Shown here one piece after another: positions 51,899-60,473 of a DNA stretch of 64,000 nucleotides. This stretch comes from Chloroflexia bacterium SDU3-3. Its GTDB lineage: Bacteria; Chloroflexota; Chloroflexia; Chloroflexales; Roseiflexaceae. Position 1 is the stretch's first letter. Each line of letters opens with the position of its first letter. The notes under the pieces were generated by a model, which did not search any database, was not told the origin of the DNA, and worked only from the letters and a program-made list of their open reading frames with translations. The position numbers were made by a program, and so were the translations under genes. The DNA lies in NCBI GenBank assembly GCA_009268125.1, contig WBOU01000004.1, positions 426,262-490,261 of the forward strand, read 5' to 3'.

Positions 51899-53698
51899 AT
51901 GCCAGTCACGCCGCAAAACGACCCATACTACCGGCTGCGGCACTCGCTTGCCCATATCATGGCCCAGGCAGTGCTCGAAGAGTTCCCCTCGGGGAAGGTG
52001 GCCATCGGCCCGCCAATTGAAAATGGCTTCTACTACGACTTCGACCTGCCCCGCCCGCTCACGCCCGAGGATCTGGAGCAGATCGAGCAGCGCATGCGCA
52101 AGATCATCAAGGGCAACTTCGCCTTCGAGCGCCGTGTGGTAAGCGCCGACGAGGCCCGCGAGCTGTTCAAGGACCAGCCCTACAAGCTAGAGCTGATCGA
52201 GGGCCTGGCGCGGGGTGCCGATGACAACGGCGAGGAGGGCGCAGGCGCGGCGGGCGAGGGCGCGGTGATCACCACGTATCGCCACGACACGTTCGAGGAT
52301 CTCTGCCGTGGCCCGCACGTGGAGCGCACGGGCCAGATCGCGGCCAACGGCTTCAAGCTGATGAGCATCGCGGGCGCGTACTGGCGCGGCGATAGCTCGA
52401 AGCCCATGCTCCAGCGCATCTATGGCACGGCCTGGAACAGCAAGGGCGAGCTGGCCGAGTATCTCAACCGGCTGGAGGAGGCCCGCAAGCGCGATCACCG
52501 CAAGCTGGGCAAAGAGCTGGGGCTGTTTTTCTTCTCCGACGATGTTGGCCCTGGCATCCCGCTGTTCACGCCCAAGGGCGAGATGCTGCGCCACCTGATG
52601 GAGACGTATGTGCGCGATGTGCAGACGCGCTACGGCTACCAGCACGTCTGGACAGGCAACATCGTAAAGGAGCAGCTCTACCGCAAGTCGGGCCACTACG
52701 ACAACTACTCGGATGTGATGTTTCCGCCGATGGTGGACAAAGACGAGGTATACCGGCTCAAGCCGATGAACTGCCCCAGCCATATGACTCTCTACAACGA
52801 GATGGGGCTGCACTCGTACCGCGACTTCCCCATGCGCTTCGCGGAATTTGCCACGCTCTACCGCTACGAGATCAGCGGCACGCTCTCGGGGCTCACGCGC
52901 GTGCGCTCGCTGACGCAGGATGACTGCCATGTGTTCTGCACCGAGGATCAGATCCAGGAAGAGTTCTCGCTGGCGCTGAATCTCATCCGCGAGGTGCTGC
53001 AGACCTACCAGATGACGGACTACCGCGTCCAGCTCTCGCTGCCCGCAGCCGAGGGCAAGTATGTGCGCGACGAGGAGAAGTGGTCGAAGGCCATCGCAGC
53101 GCTCAAAGCGGCGCTGGATGCCAACCAGGTGCAGTACGAGGCGGTCGAGGGCGAGGCCGCGTTCTACGGCCCCAAGGCCGACTTTATGGCCAAGGACGCG
53201 CTTGGGCGCGAGTGGCAGCTCTCAACCATCCAGGTAGATTTCATCCAGCCCGCGCGGCTGGGCTGCGAGTACATCGGCGAGGATGGCCAGCCCCACACGC
53301 CGGTGCTCATCCACCGCGCGGTCACCGGATCGACGGAGCGCTTCCTGGGGGTGATGATCGAGCACTTCGGCGGGGCCTTCCCCACCTGGCTTGCGCCGGT
53401 GCAGGTATCGATCATCCCGATCTCGGATGAGAAGCACGGCGACTACGGGCGGCAGCTGAAGGCCAAGCTAGAGGCGGCGGGCGTGCGCGTGGAGCTGAAC
53501 AACTCGAAGGACCGCATGCAGGCCAAGATCCGGCAGGCCCAGTTGCAAAAGATTCCGTACATGCTTATAATCGGCGACAAGGAGCAGGAGGCCGGGGCCG
53601 TGGCGGTGCGCAAGCGCAGCGGCGAGGACTTGGGCGCGCTCCCGGTCGATGAGTTCCTGGCCCGCGTGCTTGAGGAGATCCGCACGCACGCAGTGTAG
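51899..53698 (+). CDS. thrS: Threonine-tRNA ligase lacking the TGS domain
   Basis: Encodes 599 residues; GGAGG lies seven bases before the ATG. The editing-domain HxxxH (HSLAH) is already at residues 15-19, whereas in E. coli ThrRS it lies near residue 73. The N-terminal TGS domain of about 60 residues is therefore absent. The editing domain continues with DLCRGPHV. The class II core is intact: MNCPSHMTLY, RYEISGTLSGLTRVRSLTQDDCHVFC and the C-terminal anticodon-binding part (VQVSIIPISDEKHGDY, VELNNSKDRMQAKIRQAQL). Residues near 103-120 hold a Gly/Glu/Ala-rich insertion in the editing domain. It is regulated by the upstream T-box. Confidence 0.96.
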   Translation: MPVTPQNDPYYRLRHSLAHIMAQAVLEEFPSGKVAIGPPIENGFYYDFDLPRPLTPEDLEQIEQRMRKIIKGNFAFERRVVSADEARELFKDQPYKLELIEGLARGADDNGEEGAGAAGEGAVITTYRHDTFEDLCRGPHVERTGQIAANGFKLMSIAGAYWRGDSSKPMLQRIYGTAWNSKGELAEYLNRLEEARKRDHRKLGKELGLFFFSDDVGPGIPLFTPKGEMLRHLMETYVRDVQTRYGYQHVWTGNIVKEQLYRKSGHYDNYSDVMFPPMVDKDEVYRLKPMNCPSHMTLYNEMGLHSYRDFPMRFAEFATLYRYEISGTLSGLTRVRSLTQDDCHVFCTEDQIQEEFSLALNLIREVLQTYQMTDYRVQLSLPAAEGKYVRDEEKWSKAIAALKAALDANQVQYEAVEGEAAFYGPKADFMAKDALGREWQLSTIQVDFIQPARLGCEYIGEDGQPHTPVLIHRAVTGSTERFLGVMIEHFGGAFPTWLAPVQVSIIPISDEKHGDYGRQLKAKLEAAGVRVELNNSKDRMQAKIRQAQLQKIPYMLIIGDKEQEAGAVAVRKRSGEDLGALPVDEFLARVLEEIRTHAV

Positions 53699-53760
53699 CC
53701 AGCCGTTGAGGGCGGTGTGCGGCGCACGCAGCACCCATCGCCCAGCATACAGTAACGCAG

Positions 53761-53787
53761 GAGCGGGCGGCACACCACCGCCCGCTC
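53761..53787 (+). terminator. Hairpin after thrS, possible weak terminator
   Basis: A perfect 10-bp stem, GAGCGGGCGG and its complement, with a 7-base loop but no real T run. It may reduce rather than stop read-through into the next gene. Confidence 0.5.
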
Positions 53788-53834
53788 ACTCTTACGCAGG
53801 CCTGCCCCGCGCGGGCAGAGGAAGGAGCGGCTGC

Positions 53835-54041
53835 ATGGGACGATTTTTGATCGGCTTGTTGGTTGGCGCGGCGACTGGGGCTGCCGTGGTCTACTTCGCC
53901 GCCCCGCGCTCGGGCAATATGCAGCGCAAGCAGCTGAAGAGCCTGTGGGACGGCGCGGTCGAGGCCGCGCGCGATGCCAGCAGCATGCGCACCCAGGAGC
54001 TATGGGCCGAATACCACGCGCGCATCGGGGGCAAGAACTAA
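53835..54041 (+). CDS. Small YtxH-like protein
   Basis: Encodes 68 residues with AAGGAG upstream. It starts MGRFLIGLLVGAATGAAVVYF, a Gly-rich membrane helix, then AAPRSGNMQRKQLKSLWDGAVEAARDAS, matching the YtxH pattern (helix followed by APxSG...R). These small general-stress-associated proteins have no known activity. It lies three bases before the first DUF4013 gene, so the two are coupled. Confidence 0.78.
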   Translation: MGRFLIGLLVGAATGAAVVYFAAPRSGNMQRKQLKSLWDGAVEAARDASSMRTQELWAEYHARIGGKN

Positions 54042-54044
54042 CCA

Positions 54045-54737
54045 ATGGATCTTCGCACCGCGCTCGGCAATATTCACCGCGACCCCGACTGGTGGCGCAA
54101 GGTGCTCACCGGCGGCGCGCTGACGCTGACGGTCTTCGGGGCGCCGTGGTCGGCTGGGCTGGCGGTGGAAAGCTTGGAGAACGTGCGGCGCGGCTACCCA
54201 TCCCCGCTGCCACCCTCGGTCGACTTCGGCGGGCGCTATGTGATCGGCCTGTTCGCCCTGATCATCGACTTTTTGTTTTTTGCCATACCGCTGTTTGTGC
54301 TGGGCATGCTGTTTATCTGCGGTATCGGCAGCATGGCCTTCAGCCAGAGCGGCCAGGTTTCGCCGCTAATCTCCGGCGGCGCGGCGGCGGTGATCGCGCT
54401 GTTCTTGCTGGCCGTCTTCGCCAGCAGCATCGCGCCAGCGGGCCGCCTGATCTATAGCGCCGAGGGCGATATCGAGCAGGCGCTCAGCATGGCCACAGTG
54501 CGCCGCGCCTTCGACCCGCAGCTGCGCGGGGCCTACGCGCGGGCGCGGCTGCGCTCGCTGGTGGGCTACATCCCCTTCACTCTCTTTCTTGCCATCCTCT
54601 GGCTCACCTCGGGCCTGGTCTTCCCCGGCAGCTGGCTGCTCACCCTCATCCTGCTATGGCTGGCCTGCAGCGCGCTGACCTACGCCCACCTGGTGGTGGC
54701 CCAGCTCTACGGCGATGCCGAGCGCGCCAGCTGGTAG
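54045..54737 (+). CDS. DUF4013 family membrane protein (copy 1)
   Basis: Encodes 230 residues. The family opening is recognisable though divergent (MDLRTALGNIHRDPDWWRKVLTGGALTL, then LENVRRGYPSPLPP). About five hydrophobic segments follow. It shares the layout of the two paralogues downstream but little sequence. DUF4013 proteins are uncharacterised multi-pass membrane proteins frequent in Chloroflexota and archaea. Confidence 0.8.
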   Translation: MDLRTALGNIHRDPDWWRKVLTGGALTLTVFGAPWSAGLAVESLENVRRGYPSPLPPSVDFGGRYVIGLFALIIDFLFFAIPLFVLGMLFICGIGSMAFSQSGQVSPLISGGAAAVIALFLLAVFASSIAPAGRLIYSAEGDIEQALSMATVRRAFDPQLRGAYARARLRSLVGYIPFTLFLAILWLTSGLVFPGSWLLTLILLWLACSALTYAHLVVAQLYGDAERASW

Positions 54738-54849
54738 CCAAAGCCACCCTGCAACCTTTTGCCCCGAAGTGCGTAATACCTGTGTAGTTAGTGCTATTGT
54801 GAAACGAGTAGATCGCTAGGGACGCATACGATACGAAAGGAACGAGCGC

Positions 54850-55551
54850 ATGGACATTGGGAAAGCCTTTGGCTTCGTCTTTGAGGACGAGCGCTGGATC
54901 ACAAAGGTGCTGATCGGCGGCCTGCTGGTCTGGATCCCCATCGTGAACTTTGCGGTATTCGGCTACATGCTGAAGGTCGCCGAAAACGTAGCCAAGGGAT
55001 CAAGCACCCCGCTGCCCGAGTGGTCGGACTTTGGCGACCTCTTTATGCGCGGGCTGTACTACGTCATCATCTACATCGTCTACTCGCTCCCCTCAATCAT
55101 CGTCAGCTGCATCTTCGGTGTGATCCAGGGGGGCCTGACCGCATCGGCTGACCAGAGTAGCGACGCCGCAGCAGGCGGTGTTGTTCTGCTCGCCTGCATT
55201 GGCAACATCATCACGTTGGTGCTGAGCATCGGCACCATGTTTGTGCTGTACCCGGCGCTCGCCCGCTATGTGGCCACCGGCTCGCTCAGCGAGGCCTTCA
55301 AATTTGGCGAGGTGTTCTCCTCGGCTCGTGCGAACGTGAGCACCTGGGTGATGGTCATCCTGGTCGCTATCCTCGCAGGGCTGGTCGGCTCGCTTGGTCT
55401 GATCGCCTGTGTCATCGGTGTTATCTTCACGCTGTTCTACGCCCAGGTGGTGCAGGGCCACGTGCTTGGCCAGGCCATCGTGAAGACTGGCCTGCTGCCC
55501 GCCTACGGCGACACCCCGGCACCCTATGTGCCGCCCACGTCATACCAGTAG
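54850..55551 (+). CDS. DUF4013 family membrane protein (copy 2)
   Basis: Encodes 233 residues. MDIGKAFGFVFEDERWITKVL opens the family motif, followed by a first hydrophobic stretch, the GYMLKVAENVAKG turn and TPLPEWSDFGDLFMRGLYY. Four or five transmembrane segments follow. The first 75 and last 50 residues are nearly identical to copy 3, while the middle diverges. AAAGGAACG is upstream and a terminator lies 29 bases after the stop, so it may be transcribed alone. Confidence 0.85.
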   Translation: MDIGKAFGFVFEDERWITKVLIGGLLVWIPIVNFAVFGYMLKVAENVAKGSSTPLPEWSDFGDLFMRGLYYVIIYIVYSLPSIIVSCIFGVIQGGLTASADQSSDAAAGGVVLLACIGNIITLVLSIGTMFVLYPALARYVATGSLSEAFKFGEVFSSARANVSTWVMVILVAILAGLVGSLGLIACVIGVIFTLFYAQVVQGHVLGQAIVKTGLLPAYGDTPAPYVPPTSYQ

Positions 55552-55580
55552 GCTTGACGCCATTCTAGGCATACCCTCAT

Positions 55581-55614
55581 GCCGCCCTCACACACCAGAG
55601 AGGGCGGCATTTTT
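55581..55614 (+). terminator. Terminator between DUF4013 copies 2 and 3
   Basis: GCCGCCCTC and GAGGGCGGC form a perfect 9-bp stem around a 10-base loop, followed by ATTTTT. Confidence 0.8.
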
Positions 55615-55734
55615 CCGCCGCCGGGCTGGGCGCTACTGCTGGCCCAATTCGGCGCACGACCGCTGCTTCACACCACGGCCTGAGAAGAGCTGGATCGCTG
55701 GCCGATCGATCCGAAAGAGACGGGAGAGCAACAG

Positions 55735-56436
55735 ATGGACATTGGGAAAGCCTTTGGCTTTGTCTTTGAGGACGAGCGCTGGATCACAAAGGTGCTGATC
55801 GGCGGCCTGCTGATCTGGATCCCCATCGTGAACTTCGCGGTATTTGGCTACATGCTGAAGGTCGCCGAGAACGTAGCCAAGGGATCGAGCACCCCGCTGC
55901 CCGAGTGGTCGGACTTTGGCGACCTCTTTATGCGCGGGCTATATTACATCGCCATCGCGGTGGTCTATGCCATCCCGCTCATCGTGCTCTACTGCGGCCT
56001 AATGGCGCTCGTGGGCGGCGCAGGCGTGGCTTCCGACCAGGGCAACGACGCCGCCGCTGGCGGGCTGGGCCTAGTGGCCTGCTTTGGCTACCTGGTGCTG
56101 TTTGTGTTGGCCATCCTCACCACGCTGGTGCAATTCCCGGCGGTCGCTCGCTACGTAGCCACCGGCTCGCTCAGCGAGGCCTTCAAGGTTAGCGAGGTGA
56201 TCGCCGCAACGCGGGCCGAGATTGGCACCTGGATCATGGTGATTGTGGTTGTCATCCTTGCAAGCATCGTGGGCCAGCTTGGCACTATCGCATGCGGCGT
56301 TGGCGTGCTGTTCACGCTGTTCTACGCCCAGGTGGTGCAGGGCCACGCGCTGGGCCAGGCGATTGTGAAAACCGGCCTGCTGCCCACCTATGGCGATGCT
56401 CCGGCACCCTACGTGCCGCCCACGTCGTACCAATAG
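55735..56436 (+). CDS. DUF4013 family membrane protein (copy 3)
   Basis: Encodes 233 residues, with GGGAGAGCAAC upstream. Residues 1-75 differ from copy 2 at only a few positions, and the DNA is almost identical through about 200 bases. The middle (VGGAGVASDQGNDAAAGGLGL) has diverged. The C-terminal end (YAQVVQGHALGQAIVKTGLLP, then PYVPPTSYQ) again matches. This mosaic suggests tandem duplication with later gene conversion at the ends or relaxed selection in the centre. Confidence 0.85.
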   Translation: MDIGKAFGFVFEDERWITKVLIGGLLIWIPIVNFAVFGYMLKVAENVAKGSSTPLPEWSDFGDLFMRGLYYIAIAVVYAIPLIVLYCGLMALVGGAGVASDQGNDAAAGGLGLVACFGYLVLFVLAILTTLVQFPAVARYVATGSLSEAFKVSEVIAATRAEIGTWIMVIVVVILASIVGQLGTIACGVGVLFTLFYAQVVQGHALGQAIVKTGLLPTYGDAPAPYVPPTSYQ

Positions 56437-56461
56437 GCCGCGCTTAAGCCCCAGGCTTGCC

Positions 56462-56494
56462 AAGGCCGCCCCAGCGCCACGCTGGGGCGGCCTT
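56462..56494 (+). terminator. Hairpin terminator after DUF4013 copy 3
   Basis: AAGGCCGCCCCAGC and its complement form a perfect 14-bp stem with a 5-base loop. There is no long T run. Confidence 0.65.
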
Positions 56495-56587
56495 CGTGCG
56501 CCGCACAGCGCTGGGGCGCGACGATCTTGCGTACCACAGCCCCCGCTCTCTTTCACTGCTTTGCGGCGCATGGCTGCTGCTGGCTCT

Positions 56588-56741
56588 TCGTACCTTGGTG
56601 TCTTGGTGATAAACACTCCTCGCCCCCTGCGCGCCCTTGTGCCTTCGTGGTATTCGTCCCCTTCCAGCCCTTGGTACCTTGGTGTCTTGGTGAGAAACAC
56701 CGCTGGGCGGCACAGCAGCGGCCAACTTGGTATAATAGATC
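56588..56741. other. Octamer repeats and promoter before the phosphatidyltransferase gene
   Basis: Reversed modules GTACCTTGGTGTCTTGGTG (56590), CCTTGTGCCTTCGTGG (56636) and CCTTGGTACCTTGGTGTC (56671). TATAAT at 56731-56736 then lies 52 bases before the GTG start at 56789; its -35 is unclear. Confidence 0.6.
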
Positions 56742-56788
56742 TCACACTCTCAACAAGCCACGGCCTACGCGCCGTAGAAGGAGCGTCC

Positions 56789-57379
56789 GTGTCTCTCCGC
56801 CGACCTCCATTTCGGCTACGCGAGTTTGCGTACCCTGCGAATATCCTGACGATCATCCGGCTGGTGCTGCTGCCCTTCGCGCTGCGGGCCATGCGCCGCC
56901 CCGAGGACAAAGGCAAGGCCCTGGCACTGCTGGGCGCGGCCATGTTCACCGATGCCATCGACGGCCCGATCGCCCGCAGGCGCGGCGAGATCTCCGCGCT
57001 GGGCAAGCTGCTCGACCCGATCGCCGACAAGCTGTTCCTCGATGGCACCGCCGTCACGCTCAGCCGCTACCGCGACTTCCCGTGGTGGATCACGGGGCTG
57101 CTCATCCTGCGCGATCTGGTCATCCTGGGCGGCGGCACCATCATCTACCGCCGCAAGACCGAGATTGTCTCGGCGCACCCGGCAGGCAAGCTCACCACGG
57201 TGTCGCTCACCGGCGCGATGCTGCTCTACCTGGCCGACGGCCCGCGCAGCGGCAAGCCAGCGCTCTACCTCTCGCTCATCCCCTTCAGCGCCTCGCTTAT
57301 CGCCTACATCGGCTCGTTCGTGCAGCACATGCGCAGGCGCGGCGACGCGCAGCCCGAGGCCCCCGCCGAGCAGGGCTAG
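56789..57379 (+). CDS. CDP-alcohol phosphatidyltransferase
   Basis: Encodes 196 residues from a GTG start with AAGGAG six bases upstream; longer frames extend into octamer repeats and are rejected. The family signature D-x2-DG-x2-AR-x8-G-x3-D-x3-D is present in DAIDGPIARRRG followed by LGKLLDPIADK. About five transmembrane segments. It probably makes phosphatidylglycerophosphate or a similar anionic lipid (PgsA-like), but the alcohol substrate cannot be read from the motif. Confidence 0.88.
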   Translation: MSLRRPPFRLREFAYPANILTIIRLVLLPFALRAMRRPEDKGKALALLGAAMFTDAIDGPIARRRGEISALGKLLDPIADKLFLDGTAVTLSRYRDFPWWITGLLILRDLVILGGGTIIYRRKTEIVSAHPAGKLTTVSLTGAMLLYLADGPRSGKPALYLSLIPFSASLIAYIGSFVQHMRRRGDAQPEAPAEQG

Positions 57380-57571
57380 CGCCGCCGCCAGCACCCCAGC
57401 GACGCCCCGCAGGCAGGCTAGCGCCAGCGAAAAACCTGCTACAATCGGGCGCTGCTATCCAAACGCCGGGGGCAGCCAGCGGCGCGCACAGGAGCGGCGC
57501 GGAAACGCGCCCGCCAGGCCACCGCACGCGCGCCGCTGCGGCCCTCGGCCAATCACACACATAGGTAGGAC

Positions 57572-58477
57572 ATGACGATCTCTCTTATCGTACACGGTGG
57601 GGCGTGGGAGATACCCGATGCCGAGGTGGCCGAGCACCGCGAGGGGGTCGAGCGCGGCATCGCGGCGGGCTGGGCCGTGCTTGAGGCGGGCGGCAGCGCG
57701 CTGGACGCCGTAGAGGCGGCGGTGCGCGTGCTGGAGGACGCGCCGATCTTCGACGCGGGCACCGGATCGGTGCTGAACAGTGACGGCAACATCGAGATGG
57801 ACGCCGCGATCATGGATGGGCAGACCCTGCGCTCCGGCGGGGTGGCCGCGATCTCGCGGATCAAGAACCCGATCTCGCTGGCCCGCCACGTGCTCGACAG
57901 CGACGTGGTGCTGCTGGTGGGCCAGGGGGCCGAGCGCTTCGCCGAGGGCGTGGGCATACCTCGCTGCCAGGCCGAGGAGCTGATCGTCGAGCGCGAGCGC
58001 ATCCGCTGGGCCAAGATCAAGGCCAGCGGCGCGCGCACCCAGGATGCCTTCATGGGCCAGCCCCACGATACGGTGGGCGCGGTGGCCCTCGACCAGCACG
58101 GCAATATCGCCGCGGCCACGTCCACCGGCGGCACGCCCAACAAGATGCCTGGCCGCGTGGGCGACTCGCCCCTGATCGGCGCGGGGCTGTACGCCGACAA
58201 CCAGACCGGCGGCGGCTCGTCCACCGGCTGGGGCGAGTCGATCATCAAGGTGCTGCTGGCCAAGACCGCCACCGACGCCATCGATCGGTTTGGCGACCCG
58301 ATGATCGCGGCGCGGCACGCCGTGGATCTGCTGCACCGCCGTGTGGGCGGCTATGGCGGCATCATTCTGCTGGGCAGCGATGGGACGCCGGGCCTGGCCT
58401 TCAATACGCCGCGCATGGCCTACGGCTACCGGGTGCAGGGCGGCGAGACTGTGGTGGGCATAGACCCCGTGGTATAA
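57572..58477 (+). CDS. Isoaspartyl peptidase / L-asparaginase, Ntn hydrolase
   Basis: Encodes 301 residues. The plant-type asparaginase fold begins SLIVHGGAW and has GGSALDAVEAAVRVLED and FDAGTGSVLNSDG. The precursor should cleave itself before Thr167 in QPHDTVGAVALD, which becomes the N-terminal nucleophile. STGGTPNKMPGRVGDSPLIGAG is the substrate-binding segment. These enzymes remove isoaspartyl residues from peptides and hydrolyse asparagine. TACAAT at 57440-57445 is a possible -10. A cyclophilin gene follows in the same direction. Confidence 0.93.
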   Translation: MTISLIVHGGAWEIPDAEVAEHREGVERGIAAGWAVLEAGGSALDAVEAAVRVLEDAPIFDAGTGSVLNSDGNIEMDAAIMDGQTLRSGGVAAISRIKNPISLARHVLDSDVVLLVGQGAERFAEGVGIPRCQAEELIVERERIRWAKIKASGARTQDAFMGQPHDTVGAVALDQHGNIAAATSTGGTPNKMPGRVGDSPLIGAGLYADNQTGGGSSTGWGESIIKVLLAKTATDAIDRFGDPMIAARHAVDLLHRRVGGYGGIILLGSDGTPGLAFNTPRMAYGYRVQGGETVVGIDPVV

Positions 58478-58558
58478 TGCCAGCGGCAAACGGCGGGCTG
58501 CACGCCAGAGGCGGCGTGTCCAGACGCCGTGATGCGAGAGAACTAAGGAGAATATCCT

Positions 58559-59044
58559 GTGGCAAAACAACAGTGGAGCCAGCCGCCGGCGATCGAGATC
58601 GACCCGGCGAAAACCTACCGCGCGACCATCGCCACCACCCGTGGCAATATTGTGCTTGACCTCTACCCCGAGCACGCCCCGAAGACGGTCAACAACTTTG
58701 TGTTCCTGGCCAAGCAGGGCTTCTACGACGGCCTGAAGTTCCACCGCGTGATCAGCAATTTCATGATCCAGGGCGGCGACCCGACGGGCACCGGCACCGG
58801 TGGCCCCGGCTACAAGTTCGAGGATGAGACCCGCAACAACCCGCTCAAGCACGAGACGGGCGTGATCTCGATGGCCAACGCGGGCGCCAACACCAACGGC
58901 AGCCAGTTCTTCATCACCCACTCGCCCCAGCCGCACCTGAATGGCAAGCACACTGTGTTTGGCAAGGTGATCCAAGGCCAGGAGGTGGTCGACAGCATCC
59001 GCCAGAACGACGTGATGAACACCGTCACCATCGTCGAGCTGTAG
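58559..59044 (+). CDS. Cyclophilin-type peptidyl-prolyl cis-trans isomerase
   Basis: Encodes 161 residues from a GTG start with AAGGAG upstream. The cyclophilin core is complete: [20 protein letters not shown] (catalytic Arg in FHRV), [29 protein letters not shown] and [14 protein letters not shown]. No signal peptide, so cytoplasmic. It catalyses proline isomerisation in protein folding. TATAAT at the end of the asparaginase gene (58473-58478) may give it its own promoter. A strong hairpin follows. Confidence 0.95.
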   Translation: MAKQQWSQPPAIEIDPAKTYRATIATTRGNIVLDLYPEHAPKTVNNFVFLAKQGFYDGLKFHRVISNFMIQGGDPTGTGTGGPGYKFEDETRNNPLKHETGVISMANAGANTNGSQFFITHSPQPHLNGKHTVFGKVIQGQEVVDSIRQNDVMNTVTIVEL

Positions 59045-59057
59045 CGCAGCATACCAG

Positions 59058-59094
59058 CGGGCGGGCCAGGGGTTCCTGGCCCGCCCGTTTGCTT
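59058..59094. terminator. Terminator between convergent cyclophilin and cytochrome genes
   Basis: CGGGCGGGCCAGG and its perfect complement form a 13-bp stem with a 4-base loop, followed by TTTGCTTT on the plus strand. Confidence 0.75.
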
Positions 59095-59109
59095 TGCCCG
59101 CGCGCCGCG

Positions 59110-59526
59110 CTACTTCTCCAGCGTGCGCATGTAGGCGATCAGCGCGCGCAGCTCCTCATCGGTGATCGGCACACCCACCATAGTGCCGATCTGGAAGCTG
59201 CCGCCCTGGCGGATGAACGCGCCCAGCGCCTCGTCGGTGATCGGCTCGCCATTCGGCAGCTTGCCGCCGTAGTCTACGCCGCTGGGCAGCACCGGCCCGC
59301 CCGGCTGGTACAGCCCGGCCAGCCCCGGCCCGATGCCCGATGCGGTGGTGGTGGCGTGGCACGACATGCAGCGCACGCGGTAGATCGACTCGCCCCGGTC
59401 CACCAGGGGGTCGCCAGAGCCGCCGCCCTTCGGCGGCACCAGCAGCAGCATCGCCACTACCCCAGCCACAGCCAGCAGCCCCACCCCGATCAGAAGAATC
59501 ACCAGCGGTCGCCTCGCAGCAGGCAT
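59110..59526 (-). CDS. Membrane-anchored mono-haem c-type cytochrome
   Basis: Encodes 138 residues. An uncleaved N-terminal helix (about 8-30) is followed by a cytochrome c domain with CMSCH (Cys53, Cys56, His57) and a likely distal ligand Met116 in IGTMVGVP. GPGLAGLYQPGG and the closing ITDEELRALIAYMRTL match class I cytochromes. It should face outside and carry electrons. No oxidase or reductase genes are next to it, so its partner is unknown. Confidence 0.92.
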   Translation of the reverse strand: MPAARRPLVILLIGVGLLAVAGVVAMLLLVPPKGGGSGDPLVDRGESIYRVRCMSCHATTTASGIGPGLAGLYQPGGPVLPSGVDYGGKLPNGEPITDEALGAFIRQGGSFQIGTMVGVPITDEELRALIAYMRTLEK

Positions 59527-59731
59527 CAGAAACCTCGCTCGTTTTCAGAAATGGCACCATCGCACGCCGCCCGCGCCCGCCGAGGCTCGCCCGCGCACCC
59601 AAGGCAGATCGCACAGCGACCCTAGCATACCATCCCGTGGCAGCCACGCGCCGAAAAACATGGTTAGCATCTGATAACAGCGGGCGGCGGGGCAGCCGCG
59701 CAGGCCACACCCGCCGCAGGCGAGGCCGGGG

Positions 59732-60385
59732 CTAGGGGCGCAGCGGCTCGATAAACACCGCGCGGATCTTCGCGGCGATCTGGGCCTGGCTCTGGCCTAG
59801 GTCGAAGCGCTGGAGCGCGAAGAAGGTAGGGGTGAGCGTGGCGATGATCGCGTGGGCGGTGAAGTCGGCATCCAGGCGGCGCAGCGCGCCCTGCTGGGCG
59901 GCCTGGCGCAGCAGCCCGGCGAGATGCGCGTGCATCTGCTGGTAGAGCGGGGTGTGGCAAAAATCAGGTCGATTGGGCTTGCATGCCTCGTGCTGCATCA
60001 CCGCCAGCATGGGGATGTGCGAATCGGTCATGGCGATCAGATCGGCCAGCAGCCGATCGATCTTGTCGAGCACCGAGACATCGGGCGAGGATAGGGCGCG
60101 CAGGGCATCCAGGCGGGCAAGGAAGCAGTCGATGTCGCTGGCCAGCAGCGCCTCGCACAGCAGGCCCTTGTGGGCGAAGCGGCGGTAGAGCGTGCCCTGG
60201 CCCACCTTGGCGGCGCGGGCGATCTCGTGCATGGTGGTGTGCTCGACGCCCTGCTGGGCGAAGAGCGCGCGGGCGGCGGCCAGGATCTGAAGGCGGTTCT
60301 CGGCGGCGTCGCAGCGCTCGCGGCGCTCGGGGGCGTACACGTCGTTGTGCTCAATCATGGCAGGCTCGTTTTCAGCGTCGATCAT
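59732..60385 (-). CDS. TetR family transcriptional regulator
   Basis: Encodes 217 residues from MIDAENEPAMIEH; ATG 60358 is an alternative nine codons in. The helix-turn-helix is at about residues 20-65 (ILAAARALFAQQGVEHTTMHEIARAAKVGQGTLYRRFAHK). The rest is an all-helical ligand domain (TetR_C-like). It is divergent from an MFS exporter, with two palindromic operators in between, so it very probably represses the exporter and perhaps itself. The inducer is presumably an exported compound. Confidence 0.92.
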   Translation of the reverse strand: MIDAENEPAMIEHNDVYAPERRERCDAAENRLQILAAARALFAQQGVEHTTMHEIARAAKVGQGTLYRRFAHKGLLCEALLASDIDCFLARLDALRALSSPDVSVLDKIDRLLADLIAMTDSHIPMLAVMQHEACKPNRPDFCHTPLYQQMHAHLAGLLRQAAQQGALRRLDADFTAHAIIATLTPTFFALQRFDLGQSQAQIAAKIRAVFIEPLRP

Positions 60386-60436
60386 AGGCAGAGCAAGGGT
60401 AGCGCGATCTCGTACGAAAGAACGATGCCGCGCAGC

Positions 60437-60465
60437 TTGACAAGCGGACAGGTGTCCATTATATT
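60437..60465 (+). promoter_or_regulatory. Promoter of the MFS exporter
   Basis: TTGACA (60437-60442), a 17-base spacer and TATATT (60460-60465). Operator 1 lies within the spacer. Confidence 0.75.
60446..60457. promoter_or_regulatory. TetR operator 1
   Basis: GGACAGGTGTCC, inverted GGACA/TGTCC with 2-base centre, placed between -35 and -10 of the exporter promoter. Confidence 0.75.
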
Positions 60466-60473
60466 CAAGGAAG

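Noticed and set aside
56390..56788. Longer start for the CDP-alcohol phosphatidyltransferase
   Set aside because: It would run through a terminator hairpin and octamer repeats. GTG 56789 has AAGGAG and family-typical length.
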